Shown: positions 24,443 through 35,394, counted from the stretch's first letter. The stretch: DNA of 64,000 nt from Amia ocellicauda (GCF_036373705.1 NC_089851.1:55157940-55221939), one strand, 5' to 3'. Notes: generated from the sequence alone by a model not told the origin. Program-made: numbers and translations.

Positions 24443-24516
24443 AGGCACTGCTGGGAGTCCAACCCAGGGTTTCCTGTTTACAAGACAGGCGCTTTGACCA
24501 ACTAAGCCACGGTGCC
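24443..24516 (-). tRNA. tRNA-Thr (TGT), degenerate, cassette 4
   Basis: tRNA-Thr(TGT) body with T loop TTGGACT, which replaces the conserved C of the B box. Probably a pseudogene. Confidence 0.82.
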
Positions 24517-24560
24517 AGGACTCTCCCATTCCCCAGTGCCTACACTCAGGTGTAAGGCAC

Positions 24561-24650
24561 AAAACAAAACAAAACAAAACAAAACAAAACAAAACAAAAC
24601 AAAACAAAACAAAACAAAACAAAACAAAACAAAACAAAACAAAACAAAAC
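24561..24650 (+). repeat. (AAAAC)18 microsatellite, cassette 4
   Basis: Eighteen AAAAC units. Confidence 0.95.
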
Positions 24651-24940
24651 AAAATCTGGATGCAGGCTGCAACAAAGGAAGCACACAGAGGTGAAAACGT
24701 AAGGTTGACGGGAGCAACAAGCTCCCTGTTGCGACTGTCCAGGGGCGGTAATGGGAATTGGATGTAGGCCGTAGCGCGTGTCCTTAGGGTTTTGGTTCTT
24801 CTGTACAATCCGGCGTCTGTCCAGTTGGCTTTCCGGTTCATTACGTCCTCTGATGGCTTTACGATAAGCCTATCTTGCTAAAACTGATGGTCGACAAAGC
24901 GGAAGCACAAGCTTCGCAAGGAGCACAGAAAGCCCGCCTA

Positions 24941-25014
24941 AGGCACCGCTGGGATTTGAACCCAGGACCTCCTGTTTACTAGACAGGCGCTTTAACCAAC
25001 TGAGCCACGGCACC
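24941..25014 (-). tRNA. tRNA-Thr (AGT), cassette 4
   Basis: As the cassette 3 copy but with acceptor GGTGCCG, which gives a T-G pair at 3-70. Otherwise it folds as a standard tRNA-Thr(AGT). Confidence 0.9.
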
Positions 25015-25038
25015 AAATCTGCAGCTGCTGCTGCTGAT

Positions 25039-25875
25039 AGTAGCATAACAGCAGATCACGGACCACTGTCAATCAGGAGCTTGCCTTGCCGTCCATCCAT
25101 CCATCTATCTATCTATGACTCTCAATATCTAACTCTCTTGCTTGCTATCGCTCCCCCAATGGTCAGTAGCATAGTAGCATAACAGCAGATCACGGACCAC
25201 TGTCAATCAGGAGCTTGCCTTGCCGTCCATCCATCCATCTATCTATCTATCTATCTATGACTCTCGATATCTAACTCTCTTGCTTGCTATCGCTCCCCCA
25301 ATGGTCAGTAGCATAGTAGCATAACAGCAGATCACGGACCACTGTCAATCAGATGCTTGCCTTGCCGTCCATCCATCCATCTATCTATCTATCTATCTAT
25401 GACTCTCGATATCTAACTCTCTTGCTTGCTATCGCTCCCCCAATGGTCAGTAGCATAGTAGCATAACAGCAGATCATGGACCACTGTCAATCAGATGCTT
25501 GCCTTGCCGTCCATCCATCCATCTATCTATCTATCTATCTATCTATGACTCTTGATATCTAACTCTCTTGCTTGCTATCGCTCCCCCAATGGTCAGTAGC
25601 ATAGTAGCATAACATCAGATCACGGACCACTGTCAATCAGATGCTTGCCTTGCTGTCCATCCATCTATCTATCTATCTATCTATCAATGACTCTCGATAT
25701 CTAACTCTCTTGCTTGTTATCGCTCCCCCAATGGTCAGTAGCATAGTAGCATAACAGCAGATCACGGACCACTGTCAATCAGATGCTTGCCTTGCCGTCC
25801 ATCCATCTATCTATCTATCTATCTATGACTCTTGATATCTAACTCTCTTGCTTGCTATCGCTCCCCCAATGGTCA
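25039..25875 (+). repeat. Satellite block 5 (6 units)
   Basis: Six units between cassettes 4 and 5. The first four, including the CAATCAGGAGCTTGCC variants, recur in the same order at the start of block 6, so block and cassette were duplicated as a piece of about 1.75 kb. Confidence 0.97.
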
Positions 25876-25965
25876 CGTATGTTGCATTCAACGACAAAGA
25901 AAATCGTGTGCTGGAAATGATTTTTGGCAACTGTGAAGGAACTGCACGACTGCAGCAACCACATC

Positions 25966-26039
25966 ATGTCTGTGGCGCAATCGGTCAGCGCGTTTGGCTC
26001 TTAACCGAAAGGATGGTGGTTTGAATCCACCCAGGGACG
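25966..26039 (+). tRNA. tRNA-Asn-derived copy with CTT (Lys) anticodon, cassette 5
   Basis: Near-identical to the cassette 4 copy, with anticodon CTT at 26000-26002 and acceptor ATGTCTG. Its B box is further changed to GGTTTGAATCC, so it is the most decayed Asn-type copy. Confidence 0.83.
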
Positions 26040-26203
26040 GCCTGCTTTTCCCCCCGCCCCTTGTTATTTTTTCTACTTCTGGCGGTCAGCTTGCCAGACT
26101 GCGGCTACAGTAACCTTAAGCTGCTTGCTGCGGACGGCCGTCGTGCAAAAATGTATTGAGCGTTTAGAAACTTCCTTTCCATTGCCTAGGCCAACATAAA
26201 CCA

Positions 26204-26277
26204 AGGCACTGCTGGGAGTCCAACCCAGGGTTTCCTGTTTACAAGACAGGCGCTTTGACCAACTAAGCCACGGTGCC
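26204..26277 (-). tRNA. tRNA-Thr (TGT), degenerate, cassette 5
   Basis: Same T-loop change (TTGGACT) as the cassette 4 copy, consistent with recent duplication of the whole cassette. Probably a pseudogene. Confidence 0.82.
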
Positions 26278-26321
26278 AGGACTCTCCCATTCCCCAGTGC
26301 CTACACTCAGGTGTAAGGCAC

Positions 26322-26391
26322 AAAACAAAACAAAACAAAACAAAACAAAACAAAACAAAACAAAACAAAACAAAACAAAACAAAACAAAAC
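26322..26391 (+). repeat. (AAAAC)14 microsatellite, cassette 5
   Basis: Fourteen AAAAC units. Confidence 0.95.
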
Positions 26392-26681
26392 AAAATCTGG
26401 ATGCAGGCTGCAACAAAGGAAGCACACAGAGGTGAAAACGTAAGGTTGACGGGAGCAACAAGCTCCCTGTTGCGACTGTCCAGGGGCGGCAATGGGAATT
26501 GGATGTTGGCCGTAGCGCGTGTCCTTTAGGTTCTGGTTCTTCTGTACAATCCGGCGTCTGTCCAGTTGGCTTTCCGGTTCATTACGTCCTCTGATGGCTT
26601 TACGATAAGCCTATCTTGCTAAAACTGATGATCGACAAAGCGGAAGCACAAGCTTCGCAAGGAGCACAGAAAGCCCGCCTA

Positions 26682-26755
26682 AGGCACCGCTGGGATTTGA
26701 ACCCAGGACCTCCTGTTTACTAGACAGGCGCTTTAACCAACTGAGCCACGGCGCC
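26682..26755 (-). tRNA. tRNA-Thr (AGT), cassette 5
   Basis: Canonical 74-nt tRNA-Thr(AGT), matching the cassette 3 copy including acceptor GGCGCCG/CGGTGCC. Confidence 0.92.
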
Positions 26756-26778
26756 AAATCTGCAGCTGCTGCTGCTGA

Positions 26779-29700
26779 TAGTAGCATAACAGCAGATCAC
26801 GGACCACTGTCAATCAGGAGCTTGCCTTGCCGTCCATCCATCCATCTATCTATCTATGACTCTCAATATCTAACTCTCTTGCTTGCTATCGCTCCCCCAA
26901 TGGTCAGTAGCATAGTAGCATAACAGCAGATCACGGACCACTGTCAATCAGGAGCTTGCCTTGCCGTCCATCCATCCATCTATCTATCTATCTATCTATG
27001 ACTCTCGATATCTAACTCTCTTGCTTGCTATCGCTCCCCCAATGGTCAGTAGCATAGTAGCATAACAGCAGATCACGGACCACTGTCAATCAGATGCTTG
27101 CCTTGCCGTCCATCCATCCATCTATCTATCTATCTATCTATGACTCTCGATATCTAACTCTCTTGCTTGCTATCGCTCCCCCAATGGTCAGTAGCATAGT
27201 AGCATAACAGCAGATCATGGACCACTGTCAATCAGATGCTTGCCTTGCCGTCCATCCATCCATCTATCTATCTATCTATCTATCTATGACTCTTGATATC
27301 TAACTCTCTTGCTTGCTATCGCTCCCCCAATGGTCAGTAGCATAGTAGCATAACATCAGATCACGGACCACTGTCAATCAGATGCTTGCCTTGCCGTCCA
27401 TCCATCCATCTATCTATCTATCTATCTATGACTCTCGATATCTAACTCTCTTGCTTGCTATCGCTCCCCCAATGGTCAGTAGCATAGTAGCATAACAGCA
27501 GATCACGGACCACTGTCAATCAGATGCTTGCCTTGCCGTCCATCCATCCATCCATCTATCTATCTATGACTCTTGATATCTAACTCTCTTGCTTGCTATC
27601 GCTCCCCCAATGGTCAGTAGCATAGTAGCATAACAGCAGATCACGGACCACTGTCAATCAGATGCTTGCCTTGCCGTCCATCCATCTATCTATCTATCTA
27701 TCTATGACTCTTGATATCTAACTCTCTTGCTTGCTATCGCTCCCCCAATGTTCAGTAGCATAGTAGCATAACAGCAGATCACGGACCACTGTCAATCAGG
27801 TGCTTGCCTTGCCGTCCATCCATCCATCCATCCATCTATCTATCAATCTATCTATGACTCTTGATATCTAACTCTCTTGCTTGCTATCGCTCCCCCAATG
27901 GTCAGTTGCATAGTAGCATAACAGCAGATCACGGACCACTGTCAATCAGATGCTTGCCTTGCCGTCCATCCATCCATCCATCTATCTATCTATCTATCAA
28001 TGACTCTCGATATCTAACTCTCTTGCTTGCTATCGCTCCCCCAATGGTCAGTAGCATAGTAGCATAACAGCAGATCACGGACCACTGTCAATCAGATACT
28101 TGCCTTGCCGTCCATCCATCTATCGATCTATCTATCTATAACTCTTGATATCTAACTCTCTTGCTTGCTATCGCTCCCCCAATGGTCAGTAGCATAGAAG
28201 CATAACAGCAGATCGCGGACCACTGTCAATCAGATGCTTGCCTTGCCGTCCATCCATCCATCCATCTATCTATCTATCTATCAATGACTCTCGATATCTA
28301 ACTCTCTTGCTTGTTATCGCTCCCCCAATGGTCAGTAGCGTAGTAGCATAACAGCAGATCACGGACCACTGTCAATCAGATGCTTGCCTTGCCGTCCATC
28401 CATCTATCTATCTATCTATCTATGACTCTTGATATCTAACTCTCTTGCTTGCTATCGCTCCCCCAATGTTCAGTAGCATAGTAGCATAACAGCAGATCAC
28501 GGACCACTGTCAATCAGGTGCTTGCCTTGCCGTCCATCCATCCATCTATCTATCTATCTATCTATGACTCTTGATATCTAACTCTCTTGCTTGCTATCGC
28601 TCCCCCAATGGTCAGTAGCATTGTAGCATAACAGCAGATCACGGACCACTGTCAATCAGATGCGTGCCTTGCCGTCCATCCATCCATCCATCTATCTATC
28701 TATCTATCAATGACTCTCGATATCTAACTCTCTTGCTTGCTATCGCTCCCCCAATGGTCAGTAGCATAGTAGCATAACAGCAGATCACGGACCACTGTCA
28801 ATCAGATGCTTGCCTTGCCGTCCATCCATCTATCTATCTATCTATCTATCTATGACTCTCGATATCTAACTCTCTTGCTTGCTATCGCTCCCCCAATGGT
28901 CAGTAGCATAGTAGCATAACAGCAGATCACGGACCACTGTCAATCAGGTGCTTGCCTTGCCGTCCATCCATCCATCTATCTATCTATCTATCTATGACTC
29001 TTGATATCTAACTCTCTTGCTTGCTATCGCTCCCCCAATGGTCAGTAGCATTGTAGCATAACAGCAGATCACGGACCACTGTCAATCAGATGCGTGCCTT
29101 GCCGTCCATCCATCCATCCATCTATCTATCTATCTATCAATGACTCTCGATATCTAACTCTCTTGCTTGCTATCGCTCCCCCAATGGTCAGTAGCATAGT
29201 AGCATAACAGCAGATCACGGACCACTGTCAATCAGATGCTTGCCTTGCCGTCCATCCATCTATCTATCTATCTATCTATCTATGACTCTCGATATCTAAC
29301 TCTCTTGCTTGCTATCGCTCCCCCAATGGTCAGTAGCATAGTAGCATAACAGCAGATCACGGACCACTGTCAATCAGATACTTGCCTTGCCGTCCATCCA
29401 TCTATCGATCTATCTATCTATAACTCTTGATATCTAACTCTCTTGCTTGCTATCGCTCCCCCAATGGTCAGTAGCATAGTAGCATAACAGCAGATCACGG
29501 ACCACTGTCAATCAGATGCTTGCCTTGCCGTCCATCCATCCATCCATCTATCTATCTATCTATCTATGACTCTTGATATCTAACTCTCTTGCTTGCTATC
29601 GCTCCCCCAATGGTCAGTAGCATAGTAGCATAACAGCAGATCACGGACCACTGTCAATCAGATGCTTGCCTTGCCGTCCATCCATCCATCCATCTATCTA

Positions 29701-30049
29701 TCTATCTATCAATGACTCTCGATATCTAACTCTCTTGCTTGCTATCGCTCCCCCAATGGTCAGTAGCATAGTAGCATAACAGCAGATCACGGACCACTGT
29801 CAATCAGGTGCTTGCTTGCCGTCCATCCATCCATCCATCTATCTATCTATCTATCTATGACTCTTGATATCTAACTCTCTTGCTTGCTATCGCTCCCCCA
29901 ATGGTCAGTAGCATTGTAGCATAACAGCAGATCACGGACCACTGTCAATCAGATACTTGCCTTGCTGTCCATCCATCTATCTATCTATCTATCTATCTAT
30001 GACTCTCGATATCTAACTCTCTTGCTTGCTATCGCTCCCCCAATGGTCA
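26779..30049 (+). repeat. Satellite block 6 (about 23 units)
   Basis: Same satellite, with higher-order copies: the GATGCGTGCC variant at about 28660 and 29090, and the GATACTTGCC plus TATCGATC variants near 28095-28125 and 29378-29408. Confidence 0.97.
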
Positions 30050-30149
30050 CGTATGTTGCATTCAACGACAAAGAAAATCGTGTGCTGGAAATGATTTTTG
30101 GCAATTGTGAAGGAACTGGACGACTGCAGCAACCACAACACCTCTGTAT

Positions 30150-30223
30150 GTCTCTGTGGCGCAATCGGTCAGCACGTTTGGCTGTTAACCGAAAGGATGG
30201 TGGTTCGAATCCACCCAGGTACG
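30150..30223 (+). tRNA. tRNA-Asn (GTT), cassette 6
   Basis: Asn body with anticodon GTT at 30184-30186 and intact B box. The 5' acceptor GTCTCTG faces CAGGTAC, giving one C-T mismatch, and the D stem has one mismatch. The anticodon-stem pair 29-41 is T-G. Functional status is uncertain. Confidence 0.87.
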
Positions 30224-30387
30224 GCCCACTTTTCCCCCCGCCCCTTGTTATTGTTTCTACTTCTGGCGGTCAGCTTGCCAGACTGCGGCTACAGTAACCT
30301 TAAGCTGCTTGCTGCGGACGGCCATCTTGCAAAAATGTATTGATCGTTTAGAAACTTCCTTTCCATTGCCTAGGCCAACATAAACCA

Positions 30388-30461
30388 AGGCACTGCTGGG
30401 AGTCGAACCCAGGGTTTCCTGTTTACAAGACAGGCGCTTTGACCAACTAAGCCACGGTGCC
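30388..30461 (-). tRNA. tRNA-Thr (TGT), cassette 6
   Basis: tRNA-Thr(TGT) with the conserved TTCGACT T loop, as in cassette 1, and the family-wide acceptor C-A mismatch. Confidence 0.87.
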
Positions 30462-30505
30462 AGGACTCTCCCATTCCCCAGTGCCTACACTCAGGCGTAA
30501 GGCAC

Positions 30506-30570
30506 AAAACAAAACAAAACAAAACAAAACAACACAAAACAAAACAAAACAAAACAAAACAAAACAAAAC
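30506..30570 (+). repeat. (AAAAC)13 microsatellite, cassette 6
   Basis: Thirteen units, one of them the variant AACAC at 30531-30535. Confidence 0.95.
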
Positions 30571-30860
30571 AAAATCTGGATGCAGGCTGCAACAAAGGAA
30601 GCACACAGAGGTGAAAACATAAGGTTGACGGGAGCAACAAGCTCCCTGTTGCGACTGTCCAGGGGCGGCAATGGGAATTGGATGTTGGCCGTAGCGCGTG
30701 TCCTTTGGGTTCTGGTTCTTCTTTACAAACCGGCGTCTGTCCAGTTGGCTTTCCGGTTCATTACGTCCTCTGATGGCTTTACGATAAGCCTATCTTGCTA
30801 AAACTGATGGTCGACAAAGCGGAAGCACAAGCTTCGCAAGGAGCACAGAAAGCCCGCCTA

Positions 30861-30934
30861 AGGCACCGCTGGGATTTGAACCCAGGACCTCCTGTTTACT
30901 AGACAGGCACTTTAACCAACTGAGCCACGGCGCC
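30861..30934 (-). tRNA. tRNA-Thr (AGT), cassette 6
   Basis: tRNA-Thr(AGT) with one D-stem change (AAAGTGCC for AAAGCGCC). Otherwise as the cassette 3 copy. Confidence 0.88.
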
Positions 30935-30959
30935 AAATCTGCTGCTGCTGCTGATAGTA

Positions 30960-31650
30960 GCATACCCCACCGGGTACCACTCATCTCCACTACAAATAGG
31001 AAAAAGAGGCTACAATTTGCACAAGCTCACCAAAATTGGACAGTTGAAGACTGAAAAAATGTTGCCTGGTCTGATGAGTCTCGATTTCTGTTGAGACATT
31101 CAGATGGTAGAGTCAGAATTTGGCGTAAACAGAATGAGAACATGGATCCATCATGCCTTGTTACCACTGTGCAGGCTGGTGGTGGTGGTGTAATGGTGTG
31201 GGGGATGTTTTCTTGGCACACTTTATGCCCCTTATTGCCAATTGGGCATCGTTTAAATGCCACGGCCTACCTGAGCATTGTTTCTGACCATGTCCATCCC
31301 TTTATGACCACCATGTACCCATCCTCTGATGGCTACTTCCAGCAGGATAATGCACCATGTCACAAAGGTCGAATCATTTCAAATTGGTTTCTTGAACATG
31401 ACAATGAGTTCACTGTACTAAACTGGCCCCCACAGTTACCAGATCTCAGCCCAATAGAGCATCTTTGGGATGTGGTGGAACGGGAGCTTTGTGCCCTGGA
31501 TGTGCATCCCACAAATCTCCATCAATTGCAAGATGCTATCCTATCAATATGGGCCAACATTTCTAAAGAATGCTTTCAGCACCTTGTTGAATCAATGCCA
31601 CGTAGAATTAAGGCAGTTCTGAAGGCAAAAGTGGGTCAAACACCAAGTGA
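30960..31650 (+). mobile_element. Tc1/mariner transposase fragment (DD36E type)
   Basis: The frame covers the catalytic two thirds of a transposase: WSDESRF (first D at 31073), QQDNAPCH (D at 31346) and LSPIEHLWD (E at 31457). Thirty-six residues separate the last two, as in the DD36E (Incomer) group. One in-frame TGA at 31052-31054 replaces an expected Trp codon. The 5' part with the DNA-binding domain is absent: the fragment starts at the satellite edge near 30960. The 3' inverted repeat is also absent. An inactive, doubly truncated copy. Confidence 0.9.
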
Positions 31651-32702
31651 GTACCAAGTGAAATCTATTAAAGTATTGAAGTATCCCAATGTTATAAGTT
31701 ACACTTCATGTATACATGTGTTTGGAAGTTTATCCAAATATATTCTACCAGTATATTTAGAATGCAACATTTTTGCAGTCTAATATATTCACAGTATACA
31801 ATACATGCAATATGAGATTGTTGTGTATTTAGCAGTATACTAAATGTATATTATAAGGAGACATATATGTATGCATTTTTATATATTTAGTATAAAATAC
31901 ATGTGTAGATGTTACAGTATATTTGCATATCATTATATATATTAAAAACAAGTTTACATATAATTCTGAATATACTTAAGTTATATTAAACAATATTTGT
32001 ATTGTATAATATAGTGTATTTGACCATATTTATGTATCAAGTGACATACTAAAACTGCAATTGATATTTAAAAGTATATTTTCACCATATATTATAAAAT
32101 GGTATGCACATTTATAAAACATATTAATACATTAAAATACATTTCATATTTCAGAATAATATATATTTTTAAATATTTTCTTTTTGTAAGGGTATCTTCC
32201 ATAAATGCAGTTTTACCAAACAAAGGAAAACCAGGAAAGGTTGGTGGAGGAGATTACGCAGTTTTGGCAGCCCATTCTGAAACCCACTGCAGAATATATT
32301 CTGGCAGGAGGTCTGATTAAAATACTGGAAAATCTTCAATCAAAGTCAAGAAATGTGTCAAAAGGCTTCCAGTTTCCTTTCCTGCCATGAGAAGTATGCT
32401 GATTTCAGAACCTCTATGAAGTAGATTCCTTATTTTTCAAAAAATAAGTAATGGTTATTTTTTTCACTGTTTCCTCAATATATTAATAATAAACTGTTTT
32501 ATTTTTTTCTGCAAAATAAGTAAAGTTTACTTATTTATTTCTGGAGAAATAAGTAATAGTTACTCATTCCTTATTTCTGTTTCCCTGTTTTTTCACAAAA
32601 TAAGTAATGGTTATTTCAAAAATCCCTGTTTACAAATGTAAGGACTTATAGGACAACAGCATTACATACAGATAGATAACATACATTAGTTATTATGCTT
32701 AC
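31651..32702. other. AT-rich spacer with one candidate frame
   Basis: Mostly AT-rich sequence with many TATA and GTATAC words. A local repeat of AAATAAGTAA words lies at about 32440-32620. The only protein-like stretch is at 32205-32390. Confidence 0.6.
32205..32390 (+). CDS. Unrecognised 61-residue open frame (possible exon remnant)
   Basis: The frame reads as ordinary protein (ERLVEEITQFWQPILKP, then AEYILAGGLIKILENLQSK) with an amphipathic, helix-like pattern and normal amino-acid balance, unlike the surrounding AT-rich DNA. It ends at a TGA at 32388-32390. No family is recognised and no clear splice sites were assigned. It may be a terminal exon or an old gene fragment. Confidence 0.3.
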   Translation: MQFYQTKENQERLVEEITQFWQPILKPTAEYILAGGLIKILENLQSKSRNVSKGFQFPFLP

Positions 32703-33284
32703 AAGTGTCCATTATAAACAATCTATTAACAAATTATTGATTATGTTATTGTTATATGATTATTACAAATTATACATATATTAGACATTTTTATTTAAAC
32801 ATTTTTGCTATACTATGTAGTTTGCATGTTCTCCCCGTGTCCACGTGGGTTTCCTCCCACCGTCCAAAGACATGTGGGTTAGGTTAATTGGCTTCTCTAA
32901 ATTGCCCTGTATGTGGGTGTGTCTGCGTGTGTGTGTGTGTGTGTGTGTGTGTTGCCCAGCGATGGACTGGGGTCCCGTCCTGGGTGTATTCCTGCCTTGT
33001 GCCCTTTGCCTGCCGGGATCAGTGCTCGGCGACCTTCGCCAGGATAACTGGTTTCAAAAATGGATGGATAATAGCAGTAATTAACTGGCATGGCAGTTAA
33101 TGATAATAGATTGATATCGGTGTGCGAATGTCATGTTATTATACCCTTTATTAAATATGTTATTAAATACCTTAAAACATATTATAGCAAAAAAGTTTAA
33201 AAATGTCTAATATATTAATAAATTGTAAAATTAATCATATAATAATAACATAACATGTTAATAGATTGTTTATAATGGACACTT
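32703..33284. mobile_element. Foldback MITE interrupted by a LINE tail
   Basis: The arms 32703-32812 and 33180-33284 are reverse complements. The outer 28 bp, starting AAGTGTCCATTATAAACAAT, match perfectly and inner parts match well. The centre holds the L2-like tail at 32821-33070, so the foldback element was probably the target of that insertion. Confidence 0.75.
32821..33070 (+). mobile_element. L2-like LINE 3' end
   Basis: Typical fish L2-type 3' sequence: TTCTCCCCGTGTCCACGTGG, then GTTAATTGGC, a (TG)n tract, GCGATGGACTGGGGTCCCG and a terminal ATGGATGGAT. Only about 250 bp are present; frames across it are not genes. Confidence 0.75.
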
Positions 33285-33559
33285 AAAATAAAGCATTACC
33301 ATTATTCTTAATACATGGATACAAGATAATCAACAACATGGGAGGGCTTGAGAATCTGCTATGGCTTTGTGCAAGGAAATTTGGCACTGAATAAATGTTG
33401 GCTACGGCAAACATGCGCTGCTGTACAGGCTGACAGAGACACTGTGATGCATTTCTTCAATGAGTGATGCTTACTTAATCTTTATTTCCATTTCCCAGTT
33501 TAAGGACACTTATCTCTACAGCATTACTTCAGTAGTTCACGCAGCCCCCTATAGAAGTC

Positions 33560-34560
33560 AGCGGAAGATGTAGTGATTGAAGTAATGGAGGTATCTTGGC
33601 CTGTACACACTTGGCAGAGGGAACGACAGCCTGGCCATGGAACACCTACCCCCAGCTCCATCTTGAGATTAGCGATTGTTCTCTTGATTGTTGACATTGA
33701 CACAGATACGCCTACCTCCTGGAGGGTATTCTTGATCTGGCCAACTGTTGTGAAGGGGTTTTCCTCACCAGGGAAAATATTCTGTCATCCACCACAGTTG
33801 TTTTCCGTGGTGTTCCTGGCCTTTTGGTGTTCCTGCGCTCACCAGTACGTTCTTATTAGTGGATTTGGCCACACCTAATGTTTTTGCTCTCTGATTGGTT
33901 TGTTTTGATATCTAAGGCAAAACACCCCAAGAACAAGCAGGATCTAAAGACAGCTGTAGTGCAGGCCTGGCATAGCATCACCAGGGAAGAAACCCAGCAT
34001 CTGGTGATGTCTATGGGTTCCAGACTTCAGGCAGTCATTGACTGCAAAGGATTTGCAACTGATAGGGAGACATTTTACTCCCTCAATAAACAGGCGGACA
34101 AGGAATACTCAGGACCCGATTTAACTGAAATAATACCAAAATAGTTTATTCAGCTACAACTAAGTGCTCTGGAGATGGTCAGTCAGCAAGACACATCTAA
34201 GGTTTTTCTAAAGAACATGCTATCATATACAAGATGACTCCCTTTGGTTGCTGGGCAACTGGATGACGTCAATGATGTACCCCAAACTTGATCACAGACT
34301 TCACCTTTGTCTTCTGTTTTCTCTATAGCCTTGGATGAAAATGTTTTTCTAAAAATCAGCTACACAGAACTACTGCACCTGTCCTCTGCGGAGCAATACA
34401 CAAAGCTTAAATTCATACATGGGTTACACAATCTTACTGCAACAATGGTGCAAATATATTTGGCATTCGGACAGGCCACTGTCCCGCATCACAACCAAGT
34501 ATTGAAACTCACAATTTAATTAATGATTATGTTAGTTTGTCCAAATACTTTTGAGCCCCT
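33560..34560. mobile_element. Decayed, rearranged Tc1-like element
   Basis: On the minus strand about 33870-33600 encodes a Tc1-type DNA-binding region (TVVDDRIFSLVRKNPFTT, then a second helix-turn-helix). On the plus strand about 33915-34075 encodes a Tc1 transposase C terminus (KTAVVQAWHSITREE ... RLQAVIDCKGFATD). A Tc1-like end, TTTGTCCAAATACTTTTGAG, lies at 34535-34554. The catalytic middle is missing and the halves face opposite ways, so this is either an inversion or two copies. Confidence 0.65.
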
Positions 34561-34925
34561 AAAATTAAAGTCACAGAGGGGTTTATATGTGTAGCAGAGA
34601 GGAGCAGAGGACGGTGAAGGAGAGTGCTGGTACAATGGGAGTTCGAGGATGATAGAACAAGTGCACATGGTGCCGAGGAATGTTAAGTGGCTGATTGCTG
34701 GGGAATGTGAGGGTTTAGAATTCCGGTGATGCTGACCTCTGCAGGGGAGCTTGTGAATTGCGGGATGTGTGGGATACAACAGTGACAATACCACTTGTTA
34801 TTGTGTGTTTGAGTTTACTTGCATGGATTGTCTATTCATGTCAATATTAAAATTCCAAAGCATAACATTTATTCACAACATGCTTTAGTGTTAAATGTTT
34901 GATATGGCAGCGCATATAAAGGTGT
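34561..34925. other. Unassigned spacer
   Basis: Mixed-composition sequence without a recognisable gene or repeat. Confidence 0.5.
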
Positions 34926-35385
34926 ATACAGCTCTGGAAAAAATTAAGAGACCAGTGCACAATTATCAGTTTCTCTGGTTTTACTATTTATAGGTATATG
35001 TTTTGGTAAAATGAACATTTTTGTTTTATTCTATAAACTGCTGAAAACATTTTTCCCAAATTCCAAATAAAAATATTGTCATTTAGAGCATTTATTTGCA
35101 GAAATTTACAACTGGACAAAATTACAAAAAAGATGCAGTGTTGTCAGACCTCAAATAATGCAAAGAAAATAAGTTCATATTAATTTTTAAAAAACATAAT
35201 ACTAATGTTTTAACTTACAAAGAGTTCAGAAATTAATATTTGGTGATTTTCAATCACAGCATTCATGCGTCTTGGCATGCTCTCCACCAGTCTTTCACAT
35301 CGCTGTTGGGTGACTTTATGCCACTCCTGGCGCACAAATTCAAGCAACTCGGCTTTGATTGATGCGTCCTTCACAAAGACAAATC
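34926..35385 (-). mobile_element. 5'-truncated Tc1-like element
   Basis: The end CAGCTCTGGAAAAAATTAAG is the terminal repeat of a common fish Tc1 family. About 35380-35225 on the minus strand encodes the transposase C terminus (LLEFVRQEWHKVTQQ ... MPRRMNAVIENH). The rest of the transposase and the other terminus are absent. Confidence 0.8.
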
Positions 35386-35394
35386 TGCATCTCT

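Noticed and set aside
10187-30049. Regularly spaced repeats resembling a CRISPR array
   Set aside because: Units are contiguous satellite copies; the variable part is a tetranucleotide microsatellite, not unique spacers, and the genome is vertebrate.
32845-33100. Cys-rich frames of 64-79 codons
   Set aside because: They lie wholly in the L2-like LINE tail and its TG tract.
33573-33878. A plus-strand frame of 101 codons
   Set aside because: It is the antisense of the Tc1 DNA-binding region on the minus strand.
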